Assembly: GCF_019392195.1 (NCBI RefSeq)
Contig: NZ_JAHXKI010000002.1
Location: forward strand, 248,001-312,000
Length of the DNA stretch: 64,000 nt
Direction: 5' to 3'
Source of the DNA: Marinobacter sp. F4206
Lineage (GTDB): Bacteria > Pseudomonadota > Gammaproteobacteria > Pseudomonadales > Oleiphilaceae
The translations under genes were made by a program, and so were the position numbers. Numbering within the stretch: the stretch's first letter is position 1; each line of letters begins with the position of its first letter. The notes under the pieces were generated by a model. The model had not been told where the DNA came from. It ran no database searches and saw only the letters and a program-made list of their open reading frames with translations. Positions 43,206 through 52,369 of this stretch are shown here, one piece after another.

Positions 43206-44207
43206 ATGAGCCAATCGACTGGCTGCAAGATGCCGGACATTCTTAGAACCGATGACGGCAAAGAGCGCCGCGTCGGGATCGAAATTGAACTTTCCGGACT
43301 GGGGTACGATGCACTGGTGAATCTTATGGCGCGTTTCCTGGGCACCGAACCCGACCTGCAATCGCGTTATGTCACCAAGCTGGATACTGACCTGGGGTCA
43401 TTCACCATTGAGCTGGACTCAGATCCGATCAAGGATCTGGACCTGACCGATGAGCGCCTGCCCGACACCATTCGGGAGCTGGGCGGTCAGGCCATGGAAG
43501 TGATTGATGCCGCAGCCGAGCGCGTTGTTCCACTTGAAATCATCACACCCCCTATCCCGTTTTCCGAAGTCCCCCGGATAGAGGCGCTTTCAGACAAGCT
43601 GCGCGAGGAAGGAGCACTCGGAAGCCGGGAAGCGATCTATTATGCTTTCGGGCTCCAGCTTAACCCGGAGTTGCCGGACCTGAAGCCGGCTACGCTGGTA
43701 CGCTATTTCCAGGCCTTCGCAGCACTGTACGAGTGGCTCAAATCCCGCCACCAGCTGGACATCAGCCGCAAATTCACCACCTATATCGAACCCTGGAGCA
43801 GCCGGTATACCGATCTGTTGATGGAAGATGACTATGCACCGGATCAGGAACAGCTGATGCGGGACTACCTGGAATACAATCCGACGCGGAACCGGGCACT
43901 GGACCTCCTACCCCTGTTCGCCCACCTGGACTCAGAGCTACTGGGCCAGTATGTGGATGACCCGAGGATCAAGAGTCGCCCTACCCTGCATTACCGGCTG
44001 CCGGACTGTGACATTGATAACCCGTCGTGGCACTTTTCCAGCGTCTGGAACGACTGGGTCATTCTGGAGCAGATCGCCTCTGATGCCTCCCAACTGGCAG
44101 AGCTCCGCAGGCTCTTCCGGGAGAAGAGCAAGATCAATCTGCACAACCTGACCCACAGCTGGCTTGATACAGCCGCCGAGTGGTTACATAGCAGGGGTTA
44201 TGTCTGA
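43206..44207 (+). CDS. Amidoligase family protein (Amidoligase_2-like)
   Basis: A 333-residue protein with the glutamate-cysteine-ligase-like amidoligase pattern: RVGIEIELSGLGYDALVNLM at the N-terminus (the GxExE metal/nucleotide strand), KLDTDLGSFTIELDSDPI and LEIITPPIPFSEVPRIEALS. These enzymes are predicted to form amide bonds with ATP. The start at 43206 has GGGAG just before it. The next gene, a class I amidotransferase/peptidase, starts within the stop codon region (ATGTCTGA), so the two products are made together. The substrate is unknown; peptide or polyamine conjugation is inference from the family. Confidence 0.8.
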   Translation: MSQSTGCKMPDILRTDDGKERRVGIEIELSGLGYDALVNLMARFLGTEPDLQSRYVTKLDTDLGSFTIELDSDPIKDLDLTDERLPDTIRELGGQAMEVIDAAAERVVPLEIITPPIPFSEVPRIEALSDKLREEGALGSREAIYYAFGLQLNPELPDLKPATLVRYFQAFAALYEWLKSRHQLDISRKFTTYIEPWSSRYTDLLMEDDYAPDQEQLMRDYLEYNPTRNRALDLLPLFAHLDSELLGQYVDDPRIKSRPTLHYRLPDCDIDNPSWHFSSVWNDWVILEQIASDASQLAELRRLFREKSKINLHNLTHSWLDTAAEWLHSRGYV

Positions 44208-44958
44208 ACCACTTGGAACCGGAGATGAACAGCCCGGACTGACCATCGGTATCAGCGGTCCGGCACGAAAAGGCACTGCACATCGCCTCATCAGCCTCGG
44301 CATCAGGTTGCAGGGGGGGCGCACCCACTATATTCGCCCCGGGTCGCGAACGGATGTGTCTCTGCTGGATGGGCTCGTCCTGTCCGGGGGAACCCATGTG
44401 CATCCAGAGCACTACAATCAGCAACCGATGGTCACCGCGAACTATGACCGGGAACGGGATGCCACCGACCAGCGATTGCTGGAAGAGGCGGAACGCATCG
44501 GAATTCCCGTGCTCGGAATCTGCCGGGGTGCCCAGTTTATCAATGTGTTCCATGGCGGCTCCCTGTGCCAGAACGTGACGCCCTTTCGCGTCCATACCCG
44601 ACACCGCCCGCTACTGTTACCGATGCAGACGGTGAGAGTGGTAAAGAACAGCAGGCTCGGGCACATCATGCAGTCGTCGATGATCGGTGCCAATCGCATC
44701 CACAGCCAGGCGATCAAACGGCTTGGTCGAAACCTCCGGGTAGTTGCTGTGGATAACGACCTGTTTGTTCAGGCTATCGAAAACACACACCACCAATGGC
44801 TGATGGGCGTGCAATGGCATCCGGAATATCTGCTATATCATAGTGGACATCGCCGCATTTTCAGACAATTCGTCCAGGCAGCACTGGACTTCAAACTGGG
44901 CCGCCTGGAACCGGATTCCGGAAAGCCCGATCCCGATGTGAATTCAGAGGAGGAATGA
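44200..44958 (+). CDS. Class I glutamine amidotransferase-like gamma-glutamyl hydrolase
   Basis: A 252-residue peptidase C26/GATase1 protein similar to gamma-glutamyl-GABA hydrolase (PuuD). The triad is visible: Cys in LGICRGAQFINVF, then His and Glu in VQWHPEYLL. The oxyanion strand is LDGLVLSGGTHVHPEHY. It overlaps the amidoligase by 8 bp, indicating that ligase and hydrolase act on related gamma-glutamyl-type bonds, perhaps making and trimming one product. This coupling is seen; the pathway is inferred. Confidence 0.88.
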   Translation: MSEPLGTGDEQPGLTIGISGPARKGTAHRLISLGIRLQGGRTHYIRPGSRTDVSLLDGLVLSGGTHVHPEHYNQQPMVTANYDRERDATDQRLLEEAERIGIPVLGICRGAQFINVFHGGSLCQNVTPFRVHTRHRPLLLPMQTVRVVKNSRLGHIMQSSMIGANRIHSQAIKRLGRNLRVVAVDNDLFVQAIENTHHQWLMGVQWHPEYLLYHSGHRRIFRQFVQAALDFKLGRLEPDSGKPDPDVNSEEE

Positions 44959-44961
44959 CTC

Positions 44962-45645
44962 ATGAACAGATGGAAGCGTGCAACAAGCCTCGGCCTTTCA
45001 CTGGCGCTGGTCCCGGCTCTGTCATTGGCCGGCGAAGTTACCCTCAGCGGCGAAGGCAGTGTGCGGTATCAGCCGGACAGCGCCCGGCTGCAATTCATCG
45101 CCAAGGCCGAGCATGAGATGCCGCAACAGGCAACAGAGCAGGTGGCCGAGCTGATGGACCAGTGGCGCGAAGCGATCCGTCAGTATCAGGACAGGCTTCA
45201 GGATTACACGGATGCCATGGTGAACCTTTACAGCCGAACGCTGCCGGTAAGCGAACGGGGCGAGGAACCTCGGAAACAGGCGGTAGCGTCGCAGACGGTC
45301 ACCTTCCACATTGACGACCTTTCCCTGCTCAACCCCCTGCTCGAACAGGCGCAGGCCATTGGACTGAACTACAATCTCGGCCCTGGCCAGTTTTTTCACT
45401 CCGATGAAACCGGCCTGGAGCAGGAAGCCTTGTCCAGAGCCATCGCCAATGCCCAGTCTCGCTGCGAGTTCGTGGCCCAGCAACTGCAACAATCCTGTGG
45501 TGACGTAGTGACCATCAACATCAACGGTGGCTTCCGGCCGGTTCCAATGATGATGGCGGAAGCCAAGGGATCGGCCGATGCCGTTTCCAGCGTCGGAGTG
45601 CGAGAGGTGCACGCCACAGTCAACGTAACTTTTGAACTGGACTGA
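44962..45645 (+). CDS. SIMPL (DUF541) periplasmic protein
   Basis: A 227-residue exported protein with a signal peptide (about 1-23, ending SLAGE) and a SIMPL domain: VTLSGEGSVRYQPDSARLQF, ALSRAIANAQSRCEFVAQQL and the closing VREVHATVNVTFEL. SIMPL proteins are periplasmic and are tied to oxidative or envelope stress in some bacteria; the molecular role is not settled. It begins 3 bp after the amidotransferase with a strong AGGAGG site, so it belongs to the same operon. It is convergent with tamB with only 2 bp between. Confidence 0.85.
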   Translation: MNRWKRATSLGLSLALVPALSLAGEVTLSGEGSVRYQPDSARLQFIAKAEHEMPQQATEQVAELMDQWREAIRQYQDRLQDYTDAMVNLYSRTLPVSERGEEPRKQAVASQTVTFHIDDLSLLNPLLEQAQAIGLNYNLGPGQFFHSDETGLEQEALSRAIANAQSRCEFVAQQLQQSCGDVVTININGGFRPVPMMMAEAKGSADAVSSVGVREVHATVNVTFELD

Positions 45646-45647
45646 GC

Positions 45648-48600
45648 TCAGAAATCCCGGGTGTAGAAGATGTCCAGCGAAGCGGCCAGACCACTGGCCG
45701 CTTCCAGGTAGAAGTACCGGCCGAGATCGTACCTCAGGGCCACCGTTGTGATCGGCTCGAAAATACCGACGCCATACCGGACACTCAGCTCATCCGTCAG
45801 ATAACCACTGGCCACGACAGACGTCTGCTCCCCACTGCCCTCCGATTCCAGCATGAACTGTTCAATGCCGAATTCCTCACCGATCTGGCCGGTAAACTTG
45901 TTGGCCTGAGTCAACCCCAGGGACAACGCAGCACCGCTCATTTGCCCTTCATCCCCCCGGCCCTGGGGCGGCCGGCCCAGAATCAAATAGGACAGGGCGT
46001 CGGTCTGGGGCATTTCCGGGGTGGAAAACACTTCCGTCGCGGGCGATTGCACGGGCCCGCTCAAACGAATGCCGGCCACCACCGTATCCACCGTCCGCAC
46101 GGCCTCAATGTCAAGGTAGGGTTGCGTCAGGTTGCCCACGAACAGTATCCGGGCCGTGCGCAACTCCAGCTCCTGGCCAAACTTCTTATACTGGCCATTC
46201 ACGAGCTGAAGGGTGCCACGGGTATCAAGATTGTTACCAATGCGTATCGTACCCTCAAGATCACCGGTAACACCGAAGGCGGCGAAGGTTACCTGATCCT
46301 CGCCAACCACAACGGTTACATCCATATCCAGGGTTCGAATGGCCGGCTCTTCCTGTTCGACCCCGACAATCACCTCGTCTTCCGACACCGAGACCGCCTG
46401 CGCCGGCAGTCCCTTGATTTCGATGCTGCCCCGCGGCACTGCCAGCTGGCCGGTCACACTCAGCTCACCCTGGCGGAAAGCAATCGCGAGATCCGGCGCC
46501 AACTCCACCTGTGCGTAGGGTTCCAGGCTGAACGGAACACGCTCTCCATTGATTGTCAGTCGCCCTTCCGGCGCATTTTCCCAACTTACCGACCCATTCA
46601 GTGTGGTTTGGCTGCGGGCATTGCTTCGAATCCTGCCGCGAATATCCGCGGAGTAGCCATTCAGCCCCAGACTGACATAAATCTCTTCCAGGGGAATCGG
46701 CAAACTCGGGTCAACCACCCGACCATTGGTCAGCGCCAATTCGCCAGTAACGGCCGGTTTCATTAGCGGGCCGGACAGTTTCCCCTGGCCATTGATCTCT
46801 CCCGAGATCTCCTCAAGCCCCGCAAAAAGACCGGCCATGGCTATGTCGAGATTGTTCAACCTGAATGTCCCTTCCAACCGACGATCAGCGGAACGCGGAT
46901 CAACTCCGACATCGACAGCGAGCTCCCCCAGCTGCGGACCTGCAAGCTGCAGATCCAGCTCTGCCCTCTCAGGCTCAAGATTCAGCTCTGTGATGAAACG
47001 CTCATAATCCAGGGACTCCCAGCCCTCATCGACCAGAATCTGAAAGTCCCCGCTACCGGCATCGACCCGAACCTGCCCGCTTGGCCCGCTCTCTGTCATG
47101 GTCAAATCGATCTCGCCATTCAGGCTGCCCCGCCAGCGCAGCCGCTCCGGCATTAACGGATCCAGGGCCGCCGTCGGGAAGTTGTCAATTTGATAAGCAA
47201 GACTCGGGGTGGGCAGCAGTGTCTGATTTTCAGCACAGACACTGCTCTGCTGCCAGCGCCAACAGTGGGCGCCAAAGCGGAGTTCGCCATCCTCCTGATA
47301 CGCCAGGGTTGCTGCAGACTCCAGTTCCCAGCGCTGATTCTGTTCCGGTACCTCAATCAGCCCTTCGGACAGGGAGCCGTTCCAGGTGCTCCACGACTCC
47401 TCACTGAAACCACCGGCAAACAGGAGGCGCACGGCGGCTTCGGCATGACTGGCCGAAAGCTCAAGCTGGTGTTCATCCCGGGTGCCGGACGCATTCAGTG
47501 TGAGCGCCTTGAGTTGCTGACCGGCAGCCTCAATGCCTTTTGCATCGACGCGACCCTTCAGGCTGAAGCCTGACTCCAGAATCGCGTCAACATCCAGGCT
47601 TGCGATCCCCAGGGTGTCCTGCCAACCGAGTTCCCGGGCATCGACCGTCAGTTCTCCCGTGGGATTGTCTGGTGTACCCGCCACCGTCAGTTCCGCGTTC
47701 ATCTGCCCCGCCAGATCCGCCAGCAACTGACCAGGGGCCGGCAAGCTCAAGCGAAGCTTGCCGGCTATCTCATTGCCCCAGGTTCCGGATCCGTCCAGGC
47801 GGTTGTCTCCGACCGTCATCTCGAGTCCGGACACTTCCCAACTGCCGGTTGAGGAATCAAGCGACCCTCGGGCTTGCGCCGGTTTGGACTGCCATTGGCC
47901 GGCCAAATCCCAGCGTGCCTGGATGGCGGGAATAGCGTCTTCGCGAAGCGTCCCGCTGGTTTCAATGTCGCCACTGAGGCTGGCCTCAAGGACGGGCACC
48001 CAGTAGCCCGGATTGAAACCGTCAAGCTGCAACCCGGCCTGCCAGGTCAGAGGCCCGGAAAAATTCACCTTACCGCTCCCGGACAGGGATCCGGCATCAG
48101 TCACCACGCTCAGATCTGTCAGTGTGGTCTCGCTGGTATCACCGTCCACGACCGAGGCCAGCGTCGCCGCCCCCTGGGGTCCCTCTACATCAGCTTCTAC
48201 GTTGGCGTGATAGCGCCCGGCTGACCAGGTTACGGAGCCGTCGAGTCGATTCAGGCTAACCGCAGGCTCGGCCAACTCCGGCACCAGCGAGTACCAGGGA
48301 AAGCGGTTCAGTGACAGGTTCGCATCCGCCGCCAGACCGTCCAGCCAGGTTACGTTACCGGTGACGCGGACTTTGCCGGTCGTCCCGGAAGACGATGACG
48401 ACACTGTCAGCGTCAGGTCTCTGGCCGCGCCGGTATCCACCAGACCCTCCAGGGTCAGGCCAATTGGCCCCTCGGTACCGGGCAACCTTGCCTCCGCACG
48501 GGTTTGAAAACCTGACTCGAGGCTACCCTCGGCCTCGACAAACCAATCCTGCAGCTCCAATGTCTCCGGCAGTGTTTCGAGCGCAAGGAAACGTGTCGAG

Positions 48601-49406
48601 GTGATCCGGAGTTCCGCCGGCAAGGCAGGGGCCAGGGGCGACAACCGGCCCTCCAGACCTGCCTCGAGGTATCCCTGGCTGTGTCCCGATAACCTGAGAT
48701 CGCGAACGCTGCCCGCCAGGTTCACATCGAACGTCCAGCGATCGCCGGACGGGGGTGGCAGTGACACTTCAACATCCAGATCCACGGGCCAGTCCCGCCG
48801 GGTTTCCACCCGACCGGACACAGTGACCGAATAGTCATCCAGCTGGTAGCGCGCCTGCTCGATCTGCCAGTCCGATCCCGAACCACCGGCTGACAATTCC
48901 AACCGATCCCAGATTCGGGATTCATTCAGGCTGAACGGCCCGAGGTTCACCTCACCGATGCGGATTCCCAACGGCAAATCCAAACCAGGCAGGGCAATCC
49001 CCTGATCATCGCTCTCCTTGTCAGGGGACGGCTCGACACGCACATCAACCTGCGTGGCCCGAAGCGCGTCCAGACAGAGCCGTTTCTTGAGCAGACACGA
49101 AGGCGACCAGTCGATCAGCGCCGACTCGACCAGGACCTCCACGCCATAGCCCTGCCAGTCAACTGTTTCGGCCTGCCACTTACCCATCAGCGATCCCCGG
49201 CCTTCAGTCACCTCCAGGCCGGGAATCTGCTCTATCACCCAGGCGGTACCCGTTTCGGATTTAAGGGCCAACAAGATCGCGATCACCAGAACCAGAGGCA
49301 ACAGAATCAGGCCACCCAACACAAGCAGCACCCAGAACCAGGCCGACCGGCGGCTGGGAGCCTGCTCCGGCTGCTGATCCTCGTCGCGATCCTTATGATC
49401 GGTCAC
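45648..49406 (-). CDS. tamB: Translocation and assembly module inner-membrane protein TamB
   Basis: A 1252-residue AsmA-like protein spanning the periplasm, needed with TamA for outer membrane homeostasis and phospholipid transport. One N-terminal membrane helix (about 20-48) is followed by a long run of beta-rich repeats and the conserved C-terminal DUF490 domain: VNGQYKKFGQELELRTARIL, LSGPVQSPATEVFSTPEMPQ, DALSYLILGRPP, and an ending IFYTRDF. Its start overlaps the tamA stop by 4 bp (ATGA), the usual coupling. Confidence 0.96.
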   Translation of the reverse strand: MTDHKDRDEDQQPEQAPSRRSAWFWVLLVLGGLILLPLVLVIAILLALKSETGTAWVIEQIPGLEVTEGRGSLMGKWQAETVDWQGYGVEVLVESALIDWSPSCLLKKRLCLDALRATQVDVRVEPSPDKESDDQGIALPGLDLPLGIRIGEVNLGPFSLNESRIWDRLELSAGGSGSDWQIEQARYQLDDYSVTVSGRVETRRDWPVDLDVEVSLPPPSGDRWTFDVNLAGSVRDLRLSGHSQGYLEAGLEGRLSPLAPALPAELRITSTRFLALETLPETLELQDWFVEAEGSLESGFQTRAEARLPGTEGPIGLTLEGLVDTGAARDLTLTVSSSSSGTTGKVRVTGNVTWLDGLAADANLSLNRFPWYSLVPELAEPAVSLNRLDGSVTWSAGRYHANVEADVEGPQGAATLASVVDGDTSETTLTDLSVVTDAGSLSGSGKVNFSGPLTWQAGLQLDGFNPGYWVPVLEASLSGDIETSGTLREDAIPAIQARWDLAGQWQSKPAQARGSLDSSTGSWEVSGLEMTVGDNRLDGSGTWGNEIAGKLRLSLPAPGQLLADLAGQMNAELTVAGTPDNPTGELTVDARELGWQDTLGIASLDVDAILESGFSLKGRVDAKGIEAAGQQLKALTLNASGTRDEHQLELSASHAEAAVRLLFAGGFSEESWSTWNGSLSEGLIEVPEQNQRWELESAATLAYQEDGELRFGAHCWRWQQSSVCAENQTLLPTPSLAYQIDNFPTAALDPLMPERLRWRGSLNGEIDLTMTESGPSGQVRVDAGSGDFQILVDEGWESLDYERFITELNLEPERAELDLQLAGPQLGELAVDVGVDPRSADRRLEGTFRLNNLDIAMAGLFAGLEEISGEINGQGKLSGPLMKPAVTGELALTNGRVVDPSLPIPLEEIYVSLGLNGYSADIRGRIRSNARSQTTLNGSVSWENAPEGRLTINGERVPFSLEPYAQVELAPDLAIAFRQGELSVTGQLAVPRGSIEIKGLPAQAVSVSEDEVIVGVEQEEPAIRTLDMDVTVVVGEDQVTFAAFGVTGDLEGTIRIGNNLDTRGTLQLVNGQYKKFGQELELRTARILFVGNLTQPYLDIEAVRTVDTVVAGIRLSGPVQSPATEVFSTPEMPQTDALSYLILGRPPQGRGDEGQMSGAALSLGLTQANKFTGQIGEEFGIEQFMLESEGSGEQTSVVASGYLTDELSVRYGVGIFEPITTVALRYDLGRYFYLEAASGLAASLDIFYTRDF

Positions 49407-51157
49407 AATTCAGGTCCCATTGAGAAGTGAATACGCCAGCCACCTCCGAACTCCCGGTCCAGCCCCTTGGCCACATCCAGCCGCAAAGGCCCGACCGGAC
49501 TGATCCAACGAATACCGATACCGGCGCCGGTCGCAAGCGGATCAAACGGATCATTGATGGCGTTACCATGATCGACGAACACTGCTGCTCGCCAACGGTC
49601 AGCGAACTGGTACTGGTACTCGCCACTGCTCACCAGCAGAAAACGACCACCGACCGGAACCCCGTTGTCGTTCTCGGGGGACAGGGTTTCATACCCGTAA
49701 CCCCGGACACTCTGGTCGCCGCCGGCAAAGAAACGAAGCGAGGGCGGCACATCTTCAAAACTGTTGGTGGCGACCGCGCCCACCTGAACCCGGCCCAGAA
49801 AGCGGTGATTGCCAAACACGGTATACAATCCCTTGGCCAGTGCATTGACGTGCAGAATGTCCACTGTCGACAGCACCGCCCGGTGTGCTCCGGTAACGTC
49901 AAACTGGAACCGGTAGCCTTTCGACGGGTCCAACGCCGAATCCGCATAGAGCTTGGAATAACCAGCGCCCGGCAAGAACAGGCTACTGGTACCCGTCTCG
50001 TCGTCGCCAATATTGAAACGCTCACCCTCCCAGCGAATGGACAGTACCTGAAGCCAGCCGCTATCCAGTTCGTGCTGCCACTGCTGGCCGAAGGTCAACA
50101 GTTCCGACTCGACATTCTCGATGTCTTCGCGCTGGTAACCTGCGGTCAATCGGATCAGGTCCGTCATTGGCGGCTCGAGCGGCAACTCGTACCAGGCGCT
50201 CACATTCTGGCGCGGAGCGGACAGCTCGGCATCGGCTCCCCGTTTGTGCCCCATGGGGTTGATCCAGTGTTCGCGCCAGTTCCCCCGCAACCGGGGCCCG
50301 ACATCGGTAGAAAAGCCAACACCGGCGGAGACCGAGCGAGGATCACGTCGGGTCAGGGCGACACTGACCGGGATCACCCGGTCGACCGCGCTGGATGGCA
50401 CAGCATCAATATCGATCCCGGAAAAATAGCCGCTATTGGACAGATCCCGGTTCAGCTTGGCGATTTCATCGGCGTGGTAGGGGATCCCCGGTTCAAAGGT
50501 GACAAAGTCCTCAAGCAGGCCAGTCTCGAACCAGTGGCCTTCCTCGAATGAGACGTCACCCAGGCGATAACGTTCCCCGCTGTCATAGACCAGCGTGATC
50601 TCGGCAATCCGGGTCTCGGGATTTACCTTGAGGCTTTTTTCTACGAAGGTTCCATCAAAATAGCCACGCTGGCGAGCCCGGGTCTGAATGGTGTCACGAA
50701 GGCCCGCATACTGGCCGTGATTGAGGACATCCCCTTCTTTCGGGTGCTCGGGCAGATCATCGGTGAACTCCGCATCAGAGGCAGCCGCTCCCCGAATCTC
50801 TACCGAACGCGATACGACCTTGACTGGCTCACCGGGAACGATGTCCAGAATAAGATGGGAGACCTCATCGGCATCCCCTTCCTCGACACGCCAGTCTATT
50901 TGCGGGCTGTAATACCCGAGCGCGCGCAAGGCCCGACTCGCCTGATTGACTGCGGTTGATGCGTAGCGACGCAGATTGCTGGCACTTCGACCTTCAACCT
51001 CTCCGATGAAGGCCTCGGCATTCTCCTTGAGCTTCGGGTAGTCCCCTTTGATCGTCACCTCGACCTGCTGGGCAAAAACCGACAAAGGCGCCCACAGGAT
51101 CAGTAATGCGAGGAGCCGGAGCCGGCCTGATGTAACAACGTGTTTTATTGGTAGCAT
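49403..51157 (-). CDS. tamA: Outer-membrane BamA-family protein TamA
   Basis: Omp85-family barrel partner of TamB (584 residues). A signal peptide (about 1-30, ending SVFAQQ) is followed by three POTRA repeats (about 30-270; VTIKGDYPKLKENAEAFIGE, DLPEHPKEGDVLNHGQYAGL) and a 16-strand barrel. The surface loop motif is in FFAGGDQSVRGYGYETLSP and the closing strand is WRIHFSMGPEL. No barrel-assembly partner genes are nearby. The ribosome site is weak, so the exact start is uncertain. Confidence 0.95.
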   Translation of the reverse strand: MLPIKHVVTSGRLRLLALLILWAPLSVFAQQVEVTIKGDYPKLKENAEAFIGEVEGRSASNLRRYASTAVNQASRALRALGYYSPQIDWRVEEGDADEVSHLILDIVPGEPVKVVSRSVEIRGAAASDAEFTDDLPEHPKEGDVLNHGQYAGLRDTIQTRARQRGYFDGTFVEKSLKVNPETRIAEITLVYDSGERYRLGDVSFEEGHWFETGLLEDFVTFEPGIPYHADEIAKLNRDLSNSGYFSGIDIDAVPSSAVDRVIPVSVALTRRDPRSVSAGVGFSTDVGPRLRGNWREHWINPMGHKRGADAELSAPRQNVSAWYELPLEPPMTDLIRLTAGYQREDIENVESELLTFGQQWQHELDSGWLQVLSIRWEGERFNIGDDETGTSSLFLPGAGYSKLYADSALDPSKGYRFQFDVTGAHRAVLSTVDILHVNALAKGLYTVFGNHRFLGRVQVGAVATNSFEDVPPSLRFFAGGDQSVRGYGYETLSPENDNGVPVGGRFLLVSSGEYQYQFADRWRAAVFVDHGNAINDPFDPLATGAGIGIRWISPVGPLRLDVAKGLDREFGGGWRIHFSMGPEL

Positions 51158-51320
51158 CCGGCTGCTTCAGGGTTGAGGGTCGTGAACAGTGCGTCCGTGT
51201 TCAAGCGTGGAAGTTTAATTGCAGGCGGTCAAGTTAATCCATGGCGAGTCGTCGTAAGGAACAAAATAAGCTAACCTGTCAGGAGGTTATAACGTCTTGG
51301 CAGGCAACCGGAAGCCCTGA

Positions 51321-52328
51321 ATGCTCCACATTAATCGAGAGAATCTTAAGTCCAGCCATCAACTTGTCTGGTTCATCGTCGACTTCCTGATGCTTGGCCT
51401 GCTCATCATCAACCTGGCCTTCATCATCTGGGACTCCATCTACAACTTCGTGGCCGTCCAGAACCTTCTGCGGGAATACACCCCGGGACTACAAAGCCTG
51501 TACCACCCGATCCACGAACGCTTTATCTTTTACGACATGATTTTCGTCTCGGTTTTTCTGACCGAGTTTTTCCTGCGCTGGGGCTACGCCGTCAAAGCCA
51601 AAGTCTATGACCGCTGGTATTTCTACCCCTTTATCCACTGGTACGACCTGGTTGGCTGTATCCCCGTGGGCAGTCTCCGTTTCCTGCGGATTCTTCGGGT
51701 CATCTCGATCATTTATCGCCTGCATCAGTACAAGATCATTGATGTAACCAGCACCAAGCTCTATCGCTTCGTGAATTTCTACTACGAGGCGTTCATGGAA
51801 GAGCTGTCCGACCGAATCGTTCTGAAGGTGCTAAGCGGGGTTCAGCAAGAGGTCCGCCGCGGATCCCCGCTGTTCGACAAAATCCAGCAGGACATTCTCT
51901 ACCCCCGCCGCGGCATGCTCGCCGACTGGATTTCAGACCGCGTTGCCGAAGCCGCCCAGGAGGGCTATGTACCCAACCGGGGGGCCTTGCGCAGTTACCT
52001 GGAGGACCGGGTAGACACCGCCCTCAAGCAAAACCTTGAGCTGTCCCGCCTGAAGTACCTGCCGGTGGTCGGCCCCACTATCCAGGAAACGCTGGAAGAA
52101 GCGGTCGGCGATATTGTTGCCAATGTGATCCACCAGATACTCGACGACCTGGCTTCGGCCTCCAATCACGCCTTCATCGAGGATATCGTTAACGTATTCC
52201 TGCCGAGCCCTGAACAGATGCAGGCAGACGAGACCGAGAATGAGGCGCTGATCAACCTCATCATCGAGATCATCGATGCTGTCAAGACGCAGGTCCGTGT
52301 GAAGTACTGGCGCGAAAATTTACCCTGA
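51321..52328 (+). CDS. Voltage-sensor-like four-helix membrane protein without a pore
   Basis: A 335-residue protein with four N-terminal membrane helices (about 15-40, 68-90, 98-117, 118-136) and a 195-residue helical cytoplasmic tail. The fourth helix has an S4-like pattern with Arg at 120, 123, 126 and 133 (SLRFLRILRVISIIYRLHQY). The second has Glu82 and the third Asp109, the counter-charges of voltage sensors. There is no pore helix or selectivity filter (no GYGD-type motif). Relatives are annotated as ion transporters. The tail looks amphipathic (AVGDIVANVIHQILDDLASA). Role unknown. A GGAAG site precedes the ATG. Confidence 0.75.
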   Translation: MLHINRENLKSSHQLVWFIVDFLMLGLLIINLAFIIWDSIYNFVAVQNLLREYTPGLQSLYHPIHERFIFYDMIFVSVFLTEFFLRWGYAVKAKVYDRWYFYPFIHWYDLVGCIPVGSLRFLRILRVISIIYRLHQYKIIDVTSTKLYRFVNFYYEAFMEELSDRIVLKVLSGVQQEVRRGSPLFDKIQQDILYPRRGMLADWISDRVAEAAQEGYVPNRGALRSYLEDRVDTALKQNLELSRLKYLPVVGPTIQETLEEAVGDIVANVIHQILDDLASASNHAFIEDIVNVFLPSPEQMQADETENEALINLIIEIIDAVKTQVRVKYWRENLP

Positions 52329-52369
52329 TATCCTCACTCCTTCTGTACCGACAACAAGGCCCAGCGCTC

